Below, piece after piece: positions 20,001 to 26,472 of a stretch of DNA of 30,227 nt. The notes under the pieces were generated by a model. It saw only the letters and a program-made list of their open reading frames with translations, ran no database searches and was not told the origin of the DNA. The first letter of the stretch is position 1, and every line of letters starts with the position of its first letter. Made by a program: the position numbers and the translations under genes. This DNA comes from UBA11373 sp035291545 (GTDB lineage Bacteria > Actinomycetota > Acidimicrobiia > Spongiisociales > UBA11373), in the NCBI GenBank assembly GCA_035291545.1, contig DATDRW010000076.1:1-30227 (forward strand). Reading direction: 5' to 3'.

Positions 20001-22045
20001 TGGCGACGCCGAAACATCACATGAACCCGTTCGTGCGGTTCCTCACCATCACGCTGACGATCATCACCGCGGTCGTCGTCTATGCCTTTGCGTTCGAGAG
20101 AACCGACATCGACCTCAAACCGGTGAAGGACGAACAGCGCCGCACCCAGCTGATCCGCATCGTCCGCGGCCTCGCCCGTCCCGATCTCATCGCCCACAAC
20201 GAGGTGGTCACCTTCCACCTCGTCGACGTGATGACCCCCTGCCCGCCCGGAGGTTTCACTCCAACTCCGCCGGACACCACCGGGCCGTACCTCGAGATGT
20301 TTCCCTCGTGCGCCCTGCCCGGCTCCGAGGTCACCGTGCGCGGGTTCAACTTCGACCCCGGTGAGGAAGGGCCGCTCTCCTTCATCCCGCCGTCGGGGGT
20401 GACGCTGGGTACCGCCACCATCGTGGCCGGCGACGACGGCTCGTTCTCGAGGACCTACAGACTTCCGGACCGGCCCGACGAGACCGTGCAACAGCTTCGC
20501 TTCACGACCCGGGAGCGGACCGGGGGATGGACCTGGAGCGAGACCGCCCAGGATTCGTGGGACAAGATCATCGAGACCCTCATGCTCGCCCTCGTCGCCA
20601 CAACGCTCGGCACCGCAGTGGCGATCCCGCTCTCCTTCCTCTCGGCACGCAACCTGATGCGAACCATCCGCAGCCCGCTGTCAAGCGTGGCTCTGTTCGT
20701 GATCGGCCTCCCGGTGGGGATTCTCGTGGGACGACAGGTGGGACGGTGGGTCACCGACACCGGGGAGGGCATCGGTGACTCCTTACCCATCCTCCTCGGC
20801 GGCGCCGCAGCCATCGTCATCGCGTTGGGGTGGTTGCTCCGGGTGACCATGCCCGAAGAGGACGATGCCCCGCCCACGCCGTGGATGAAGGCGGGCCGCT
20901 GGGGGATCGGAGCCGTCGTGGCGCTGGGCGGATTGTTCGCCATCGGCTTCCTCGGGCGGGCACTGCTCGAAATCGGCCTCGACCTCGAGGACGCCCTGGG
21001 GCCGTTGGGGTTCCTCGGGGGATTCGTGCGGGTGTTCGGCGACCTGCTCACCACGTTCCTCACCGTGGTCGCCGCCATCGTCACCGGCACCGCCTTTGCC
21101 CTCCTCGGATCCCGCGCCGGACACCTGGTGAAGCAGAAGCTCCCCGACGCCGCAGCGGGTCTGGCCCGCTTCGTGCTCGGCGGCATGGCGGTGGCAGTCC
21201 TCGCCGCCACCCTCGGTGGCGCCGTGCAATGGCTGTACCAACTCGATGCCACCTCGAATGCTCGAGCGACGACGGCCGGAGGCTTCCTGCTGGCTCTCGT
21301 CGGTGGGGTGTTGGCGGGACGCCGGGCACGCAAGTGGATCTCGATGGGATGGGGGCTGGTGGGAACGGTGCTGCGGCTGGTGCTCGGTGTCGTCGGGACC
21401 CTTGCCGGCCTCTTTGCGGGCATCGGCCTGGGGATGCTGGCCGATTTCGCCGTCGGCACCCTGTTCGCGGCGAGCGGCACTCTCTGGGCGCCGGCGCTGC
21501 TCGGCGCCGCCCTCGGCGTGGTGGGTGTCTACTTCGCCCGGGGCTGGGACCAGCTTCCCTCGGGGATGGCGGCCTACTACTTCGCCAGGACGTTCTTCAA
21601 CGTGATCCGCTCGGTCGAGCCGCTGGTAATGGCGATCGTGTTCGTGGTGTGGGTGGGCGTGGGTCCATTCGCCGGTGCCATCGCCCTCGCCCTGCACACC
21701 ACCGCCTCCCTCGCCAAGCTCTACTCCGAGCAGGTAGAGAGCATCATGGAGGGACCAATCGAGGCGGTGACCGCCACCGGAGCCACCCGCCTGCAGAGCA
21801 TCGTCTACGCCGTCGTTCCCCAGATCGTGCCCCCCTACATCGCATTCACGCTCTACCGGTGGGACATCAACGTGCGCATGTCCACGATCATCGGGTTTGC
21901 CGGCGGCGGCGGCATCGGATTTCTCCTCCAGCAGAACATCAACCTGCTCTTGTACCGGGCCGCCGCAGTCCAGATGCTGGCAATCGCCATCGTCGTCGGC
22001 ACCCTCGACTTCGTGTCCGCCCGGATCCGCGAGCGGATCGTGTGA
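20000..22045 (+). CDS. phnE: Enlarged PhnE-type ABC permease with extracytoplasmic domain and membrane insertion
   Basis: PhnE proteins are usually 260-290 residues; this one is 681. After one N-terminal helix (residues 10-32) there is an outside region (33-185) whose segment SCALPGSEVTVRGFNFDPGE and following strands look like an IPT/TIG-type Ig-like fold. Residues 186-220 resume PhnE sequence (IETLMLALVATTLGTAVAIPLSFLSARNLM). Residues about 226-520 are an insertion rich in hydrophobic segments, perhaps seven or eight helices. Residues 526-681 complete PhnE: FFNVIRSVEPLVMAIVFVVW, GVGPFAGAIALALHT, the EAA loop EAVTATGATRLQS, VVPQIVPPYIAFTLYRWDINVR and GGGGIGF. The reading frame is continuous, so it is not an artefact of two genes. 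The gene overlaps its neighbours (TGATG before, GTGA after). Confidence 0.88.
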   Translation: MATPKHHMNPFVRFLTITLTIITAVVVYAFAFERTDIDLKPVKDEQRRTQLIRIVRGLARPDLIAHNEVVTFHLVDVMTPCPPGGFTPTPPDTTGPYLEMFPSCALPGSEVTVRGFNFDPGEEGPLSFIPPSGVTLGTATIVAGDDGSFSRTYRLPDRPDETVQQLRFTTRERTGGWTWSETAQDSWDKIIETLMLALVATTLGTAVAIPLSFLSARNLMRTIRSPLSSVALFVIGLPVGILVGRQVGRWVTDTGEGIGDSLPILLGGAAAIVIALGWLLRVTMPEEDDAPPTPWMKAGRWGIGAVVALGGLFAIGFLGRALLEIGLDLEDALGPLGFLGGFVRVFGDLLTTFLTVVAAIVTGTAFALLGSRAGHLVKQKLPDAAAGLARFVLGGMAVAVLAATLGGAVQWLYQLDATSNARATTAGGFLLALVGGVLAGRRARKWISMGWGLVGTVLRLVLGVVGTLAGLFAGIGLGMLADFAVGTLFAASGTLWAPALLGAALGVVGVYFARGWDQLPSGMAAYYFARTFFNVIRSVEPLVMAIVFVVWVGVGPFAGAIALALHTTASLAKLYSEQVESIMEGPIEAVTATGATRLQSIVYAVVPQIVPPYIAFTLYRWDINVRMSTIIGFAGGGGIGFLLQQNINLLLYRAAAVQMLAIAIVVGTLDFVSARIRERIV

Positions 22046-23028
22046 GCGGGTTCATTCGCCGCACCCGGGAACAGGCGGAGCTGTGGGAACGGGAGCGGCT
22101 GGCGCCGGCCGCAGCGCGGTCGACGCGAAGCCGGGGTCGCCTCATCTCCGAAGCCCCGGATCACCACCGAACCGCCTTCGAGCGCGACCGGGATCGCATC
22201 CTCCACACCAAGGCGTTCCGTCGTCTCAAGCACAAGACCCAGGTGTTCATCGATCCCGATGGGGACCACTTCGTCACCCGGCTCACCCACACGCTCCAAG
22301 TCACCCAGATCGGACGGTCTCTCGCGGTATACCTCGGCCTCAACGAGCCGTTGGCCGAGGCCATCTGCCTGGGCCATGACGTCGGTCACTCACCCTTCGG
22401 TCACATCGGAGAGGACGCGCTCAGCACTTACGTCGCCGGCGGCTGGCACCACGCCGCGCAGAGCGTCCGGGTGTTCGAGGTGCTGGAGCCGATCAACCCG
22501 ACCTGGGAGGTGAGCGACGGTATCCGCGCCCACTCGTGGAAGATTGACCCCCCGCCGTCAACTGAAGAGGGCATGGTGTGCCGCTATGCCGACCGGATCG
22601 CCTACCTCACCCACGACGTCGATGATGCGGTCCGGGCTGGAGTGATCGCATACCGCGACCTCCCCGCCGGAGCCCAGCGGGTCTTCGGCACACCGGGAAG
22701 CGCCTGGATCGCCACCATGATCGAGGCGGTCGTGGATGACTCAGTGCGCACCGGAACGATCACCATGGCGGCCGAGGCGCTCGAGGTGATGCACGAACTA
22801 CGCGAGTTCATGTTCGAGCGCGTCTATTTGCGTCCCGAGGCGGCGGAGCAGCGCGACGAGGCGATCGCCGTCATCCGCGGTCTCGCCGACCACTACGTGG
22901 CTCATCCCGGGGAGGTGCCCGACACCTACCGGCACCCGGATTCGGACCCGGTGACCGCGGCGATCGACTACGTGTCCGGGATGACCGACCGGTTTGCGGT
23001 CCGGGATTGGGAGCGGATCAGGAGGTAG
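22042..23028 (+). CDS. dgt: Deoxyguanosinetriphosphate triphosphohydrolase-like protein
   Basis: A 328-residue HD-domain dNTPase, which hydrolyses dGTP or other dNTPs to the nucleoside and triphosphate and so helps set DNA precursor pools. The motifs are in order: FERDRDRILHTKAFRRLKHKTQVF, RLTHTLQVTQIGR (first metal histidine), GHDVGHSPFGHIGE (HD pair) and RYADRIAYLTHDVDDA (last metal aspartate). The GTG at 22042 overlaps the permease stop (GTGA), so the dNTPase is translated from the transporter message. The TAG stop lies inside the first unit of a heptamer array (AGGTAGC). Confidence 0.94.
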   Translation: MSGFIRRTREQAELWERERLAPAAARSTRSRGRLISEAPDHHRTAFERDRDRILHTKAFRRLKHKTQVFIDPDGDHFVTRLTHTLQVTQIGRSLAVYLGLNEPLAEAICLGHDVGHSPFGHIGEDALSTYVAGGWHHAAQSVRVFEVLEPINPTWEVSDGIRAHSWKIDPPPSTEEGMVCRYADRIAYLTHDVDDAVRAGVIAYRDLPAGAQRVFGTPGSAWIATMIEAVVDDSVRTGTITMAAEALEVMHELREFMFERVYLRPEAAEQRDEAIAVIRGLADHYVAHPGEVPDTYRHPDSDPVTAAIDYVSGMTDRFAVRDWERIRR

Positions 23029-23071
23029 CAGGTCACAGGTGGCGACAAGCATGCAGCTTGCAGCATGCAGC
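23023..23071. repeat. Heptamer array starting on the dgt stop codon
   Basis: Seven units in one phase: AGGTAGC (contains the dgt TAG), AGGTCAC, AGGTGGC, GACAAGC, ATGCAGC, TTGCAGC, ATGCAGC. The block GCATGCAGCTTGCA at 23049-23062 occurs inverted at 7756-7769 in front of the thiolase gene. Confidence 0.9.
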
Positions 23072-23101
23072 CCCGCCGTAGGCCAGCTCGGTGCCGCCGC
23101 C

Positions 23102-23129
23102 GGGTAACGGGTAACTGGAAACGGGATAC
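23102..23129. repeat. Heptamer array: GGGTAAC type
   Basis: GGGTAAC twice, TGGAAAC, GGGATAC, all of pattern GGGNNAC, directly upstream of the dodecin -10 box. Confidence 0.9.
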
Positions 23130-23134
23130 CGGTG

Positions 23135-23158
23135 TAGGTTCACCGCGAATAGTTCGCG
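23135..23158 (+). promoter_or_regulatory. Dodecin promoter (-10 TAGGTT) with palindrome CGCGAA-TAG-TTCGCG
   Basis: TAGGTT (23135-23140) is a -10 box; the expected start of transcription falls inside the perfect palindrome at 23144-23158. A repressor bound there would block initiation, or the RNA would carry a 6-bp hairpin next to the ribosome binding site. Confidence 0.45.
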
Positions 23159-23174
23159 AACGGAGAGGACATAC

Positions 23175-23390
23175 ATGGGATACATCGAGTCGGGTGCGAT
23201 CAAAGTGGTCGAGATCATCGGCGTGTCGGCGAAATCGTGGGAGGACGCCGCCAAGATGGCGGTAGCCAAAGCTGCCGAGTCGCTCGAAGGGATCACCGGA
23301 GTCGAGGCCGTCTCGTTCACCGCGCGGGTGAAGGACGGGAAGATCGTCTCCCACACCACCACCTGCAAGATCGCGTTCGCCGTCAAGTAG
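23175..23390 (+). CDS. Dodecin (flavin-binding storage protein)
   Basis: A 71-residue product matching the dodecin family, which assembles into hollow dodecamers that bind flavins in pairs and buffer free FMN or riboflavin. The family pattern is clear: VVEIIGVSAKSWEDAAKMAVAKAAESL, then the strand containing GVEAVSFTARVKDGKIV, and the final beta strand. The tryptophan that stacks on the flavin is in KSWEDA. The ATG at 23175 is 6 bases after the ribosome binding site GGAGAGG. The gene overlaps the 3' end of the convergent membrane-protein gene by 8 bases. Confidence 0.95.
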   Translation: MGYIESGAIKVVEIIGVSAKSWEDAAKMAVAKAAESLEGITGVEAVSFTARVKDGKIVSHTTTCKIAFAVK

Positions 23391-24198
23391 GCCGAGACCC
23401 GGTGGCGGCGAGCGCCGCCCATACCGGCGCCATCGCCGCGGGATCGCTGCCGACCGCTGCTGCGGCGGCGGCGATCAGCGCGAAGCCGCGAGCGGCCCGC
23501 ACCCGCCGCGGCGAGATCCTCCCGCCGCTGCGATCGGTGCCCGCCGTCACCCGGCGCGGCCCCATCAGCGACGACGCACCGAGAGCAGCCGCGGCAATCG
23601 ACCACGGATCGGGATCGAACCCGGCCTCGAAGCCCCACCACGAGAACGCCGCCAGTCCGGCGACGAGGAGGGCGCCGGTGGCGAGCTGCAGGCGACGGCG
23701 ATCCTGTACCGGAAGCACCGCGAGCAGGGCGATCGCGGTGGAGGTGAGGACGCCGCTGCCGGTGGGGCGCATCGCGACGGGGAACGCGACCGCGCCGACG
23801 ATGGCGACGTCGACCCAGCGCATTGCCCGACCCGTCGTCCCGGCCACGACCCGGGCTCCCAGTAGCACCACCGCCGCGGCGAGCAGGTCGGGATCGCCGG
23901 CGACGAGGCCCAGTGGCGCCACGACGGCGGCGAGAGCGGCGAGCACGGGTCGGTCCGGGTGCAGTTCCCGCACCACCGCCCATGCGATGAAGGTGGCGCC
24001 GCCCGCCGAGAACCCGTGACGCACCGCCGTCGCCGGGCCGTCGCCGGCGAGAAGGGTGACGACCCCGGCCACCACACCGGCCGCAGGGGTTCCGAGCAAG
24101 ACGAATCGGTTGCTCGGGAGGGAGAGATCGAATCCCCGCGTGATCCCGGATCTGAAGGCCATGGACCGACGACGGTAGACGGTGCCACCGTCGGCCAT
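23383..24198 (-). CDS. Unrecognised multi-pass membrane protein
   Basis: I do not recognise the family. The 271-residue product is dominated by hydrophobic alanine, valine and leucine-rich segments (about eight candidate helices between residues 30 and 265) separated by short charged loops such as RELHPDRP, RAMRW and QDRRRL. There are few conserved-looking polar residues inside the helices. The ATG at 24198 is used because it lies 29 bases after the upstream gene's stop; a second ATG at 24162 is equally possible, and neither has a good ribosome binding site. It is probably last in a four-gene minus-strand cluster of membrane or exported proteins. Confidence 0.65.
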   Translation of the reverse strand: MADGGTVYRRRSMAFRSGITRGFDLSLPSNRFVLLGTPAAGVVAGVVTLLAGDGPATAVRHGFSAGGATFIAWAVVRELHPDRPVLAALAAVVAPLGLVAGDPDLLAAAVVLLGARVVAGTTGRAMRWVDVAIVGAVAFPVAMRPTGSGVLTSTAIALLAVLPVQDRRRLQLATGALLVAGLAAFSWWGFEAGFDPDPWSIAAAALGASSLMGPRRVTAGTDRSGGRISPRRVRAARGFALIAAAAAAVGSDPAAMAPVWAALAATGSRPT

Positions 24199-24227
24199 GC
24201 CGCCCCGCAGGCGGAGGACGCCCTCCG

Positions 24228-24848
24228 CTAGCGCTCCGCTGCCTCGTGGCGGAACGGCAGCGAGGCTGCGGCCACCCATCGATCCTCGACGAGCGCAGCG
24301 GCCGGCCTGGCCTCAGGTCCCGCCATCGGTGCCGGGCGGCGGCGCAGTGACGCTGCCAACTCGGCGGCGATCACTCCCAGACCCGCCACGCACAGGGCCG
24401 CCCCGGCGACTTCGATGCCCTCGGCGATGCGCCCGGTCAGGTGAAGGGCATCGAATTGACCGAGGATGTACGCCCAGTCGTGCTGCCCTCCCCCGACCAG
24501 CGGCAGTTGCTGGACGACGGCGTCGGCGGCGTACACCGACACGTCCCAGGCCGAGGTCCCGGCCCACACGAGACAGAACCCGCCCGCCGCCTGGTCCCGG
24601 CGGCGAATCCCGAAGTACCAGGCCATCGTGAGCGGGAAGGCCACCTGGGCGAACGAACCCGCCATGAACATCACGATCTCGGGGAGCGGCGCGGTCAACA
24701 GGTGCCCGGCCTCGTGCACCCCCAGGTCGAACCAATCGAAAAGCGGAACCGGCGACCCGGCTCCGAACGCGTACCACGCGGCGGCGAGCGCCACCGCGGC
24801 AAGCGCCGTGGCGCGGCCCCAACGCTGCCACGGGGTGAGTGGCTTCAT
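24228..24848 (-). CDS. Membrane protein with HEAGH zinc-metalloprotease-like motif
   Basis: A 206-residue membrane protein. After the first helix comes FDLGVHEAGHLLTAPL, an HExxH zinc motif placed at the edge of a hydrophobic segment, as in M50 site-2 proteases and the M50B-like group. Three or four further helices follow, with an aspartate in GTSAWDVSVYAAD that could be the third zinc ligand, though I cannot confirm it. A cytoplasmic-looking arginine and alanine-rich tail (residues 168-206) ends the protein. There is no PDZ domain and it is shorter than typical site-2 proteases. A role in membrane proteolysis is an inference. The gene lies between two unrecognised membrane-protein genes on the same strand. 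Confidence 0.6.
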   Translation of the reverse strand: MKPLTPWQRWGRATALAAVALAAAWYAFGAGSPVPLFDWFDLGVHEAGHLLTAPLPEIVMFMAGSFAQVAFPLTMAWYFGIRRRDQAAGGFCLVWAGTSAWDVSVYAADAVVQQLPLVGGGQHDWAYILGQFDALHLTGRIAEGIEVAGAALCVAGLGVIAAELAASLRRRPAPMAGPEARPAAALVEDRWVAAASLPFRHEAAER

Positions 24849-24899
24849 CCCACATCATCGGCAGCGGAAGGGGAGTTCTTCACCCGGGGGTGCGTTGAC

Positions 24900-25430
24900 T
24901 CAGCGGTAGGGGCGGAGCAGGGCGTCGAGCACCCCGAGTTCGCCGCCGACCTCCTCCTGCCAGGCGGCGATGCGCCGCACCGTGGGCGCCACCACGAGCA
25001 TGAGCAAGATCGAGGCCCCGGCCCCATAGATCACCCAGGCGCCGTCGGCCACTGACCACGACAGCAGCAACCCGACCGGGCCCACCGCGGCGGCGGCGAG
25101 CAGACGCCGCATCGTGATCCGGAACACCCACACGGCGAGATGCCCCGGGGAGCGATCGTCCGGCGACTCCCGGCCGGTTACCGCGATCACGGCCGCCGCC
25201 AGCCCCACTGCGGCGAACAGCACGATCTGCGCCGTGGCCTCCTCCATACGGGCGTCGCCGGAACCTCCTCCGAGCAGGAGCACCAGCAGCGCGATGGCCC
25301 CGGAAGCGACACAAAGGAAGGCGACGGTGGCACGGAGGACCATCAGCACCGGGCCTTGGGGTGGGCGGAGCATTGCGATCCGAACCGCGAGGGCGAAGGC
25401 GGGACGCCATCCCGGATCCTTGGTGGTCAC
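24900..25430 (-). CDS. Unrecognised membrane protein, four helices
   Basis: I do not recognise the family. The 176-residue product has a polar N-terminus (RPAFALAVRIAMLRPPQGP), then four hydrophobic segments at about residues 28-55, 66-85, 110-128 and 130-148, and a soluble acidic end with WQEEVGGELGVLDALL. The GTG start at 25430-25428 overlaps the stop of the preceding gene (GTGA), so the two are translationally coupled and may form a complex. The next gene starts 51 bases further on. Confidence 0.65.
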   Translation of the reverse strand: MTTKDPGWRPAFALAVRIAMLRPPQGPVLMVLRATVAFLCVASGAIALLVLLLGGGSGDARMEEATAQIVLFAAVGLAAAVIAVTGRESPDDRSPGHLAVWVFRITMRRLLAAAAVGPVGLLLSWSVADGAWVIYGAGASILLMLVVAPTVRRIAAWQEEVGGELGVLDALLRPYR

Positions 25431-26149
25431 GGGGAAGGTTCCATCGACATGAGCCTGAGGGTGTACTCCTCGTCGTAGTGGACGTCACCCACCCGGCTCG
25501 GGGTCACGGTGTGTCGCTCGACGGTGGTGCTCACGACCAGCACCGACCCCGGGAGCACCCAGAGCTCGGCGGTGGAGGTTCCGGTGCTGCCGCCGGTCAA
25601 CCGGGACGTGACCCGCACGTGTTCGGTGATCACCGAGGCACCCGACACCATCATGATCACTTCCCCGAGCGAAGTGACGGTGTAGGTCTCGGTGGTGTCG
25701 TCGGTGACGCAGGCGATGACCACCTCTGCGGCGGGCACGAGAGGGAGAGGTGGGGAGCATGTCTCCTCCTCGAGATCGGGGATGCCAAACCACTCGTGAA
25801 AGTTCAGCGTTCCGGTGATGGCACCGAACGAGGCGCAGTGGTCCCACGAGATCCAGCGCTCCCCGAGGGCGTCCCATCGCGAGACGGGACCGCACGGCCC
25901 CGACGAGATGGTGAGGAAGGTCTCCGCCGGGTAGTCGTGACGGGCGCCGGAAAGGGCGTCGATGGTCTCGTACCCGGTGGTCTCGTAGACGTACACCCCG
26001 GGATCGCCCGGGGCCGAGCCGGAGGCGGCGACCGTCAGATCGGCCCGATCGACCGGGGTAGCGGTGTCGCGGAATGCCAGCGCGTACACGACCAGCCCGA
26101 CGACCATGAGCAAGCCGACAGCGCCGATGACGATGAGGACACGCCGCAT
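25427..26149 (-). CDS. Membrane-anchored exported protein of unknown function
   Basis: I do not recognise the family. The 240-residue product has one N-terminal helix (residues 4-26) and an outside domain of about 210 residues rich in Thr, Val and Gly, with beta-strand character. Four cysteines (in SSGPCGP, SWDHCAS, EETCSPP and VIACVTDD) could form two disulfides. The ATG at 26149-26147 directly precedes the helix. It heads the four-gene minus-strand cluster and is coupled to the next gene by a GTGA overlap. A sensor, adhesion or envelope-stress role would all fit, but the sequence does not decide. Confidence 0.65.
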   Translation of the reverse strand: MRRVLIVIGAVGLLMVVGLVVYALAFRDTATPVDRADLTVAASGSAPGDPGVYVYETTGYETIDALSGARHDYPAETFLTISSGPCGPVSRWDALGERWISWDHCASFGAITGTLNFHEWFGIPDLEEETCSPPLPLVPAAEVVIACVTDDTTETYTVTSLGEVIMMVSGASVITEHVRVTSRLTGGSTGTSTAELWVLPGSVLVVSTTVERHTVTPSRVGDVHYDEEYTLRLMSMEPSP

Positions 26150-26193
26150 GGCCCGAGTGTGGTACTTCGCGACACGGTTGGGTGACGGAAACT

Positions 26194-26214
26194 CGACGCC
26201 CGACGCCCGACGCC
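26194..26214. repeat. Heptamer array: three CGACGCC units
   Basis: Three perfect units just upstream of the exported-protein gene on the minus strand. Confidence 0.9.
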
Positions 26215-26237
26215 CGCCACGCCATCCCCGACGACGT

Positions 26238-26258
26238 GGCGACGGGCGACGGGCGACG
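26238..26258. repeat. Heptamer array: three GGCGACG units
   Basis: Three perfect units of the GGGCGAC family, also seen at 7708-7735 and 16196-16216. Confidence 0.9.
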
Positions 26259-26270
26259 CTCCTGACGCGA

Positions 26271-26294
26271 ATCACGGGCCCGGAGGCCCGTGAT
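26271..26294. terminator. Perfect 10-bp hairpin downstream of the GGDEF/EAL gene
   Basis: ATCACGGGCC and its complement enclose the tetraloop CGGA. It lies about 180 bases past the stop of the minus-strand cyclic-di-GMP gene and upstream of the next minus-strand gene. No T tract follows on either strand. Confidence 0.5.
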
Positions 26295-26472
26295 ATCGCG
26301 GCACGATCGGGGATCGATCAGGCCCGGAGGCTGTCCTCGGACCGGTCTCGGGGAACGCCCGAGGACCCAGCAACCGGAGTCGAGTGGGAGTGGATCGTGA
26401 CCATGTGGCACAGTTCCCATCGGCGGTCGAGGTTCACCGAATCGAGGACTATCCCCGAATGACACGAACTGA

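Larger units (their letters stand above)
26150..26472. other. Intergenic region with two heptamer arrays and two hairpins
   Basis: This 323-base gap holds three CGACGCC units (26194-26214), three GGCGACG units (26238-26258), a perfect 10-bp hairpin (26271-26280 with 26285-26294, loop CGGA) and an 8-bp inverted repeat GTCCTCGG/CCGAGGAC (26333-26340 with 26359-26366). The 10-bp hairpin could end the transcript of the GGDEF/EAL gene. No convincing protein-coding gene or known riboswitch was found. Confidence 0.7.

Noticed and set aside
17220..22045. Plain phosphonate uptake operon phnDCE
   Set aside because: The binding protein and permease both depart strongly from the standard architecture and there is no phosphonate breakdown gene, so a simple phnCDE label would hide the important differences.
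26333..26380. SAM-riboswitch-like sequence (GCCCGAGGACCCAGCAACCGG)
   Set aside because: The short GCAACC-containing stretch looks similar, but the required helices around it cannot be drawn and no plus-strand gene follows.
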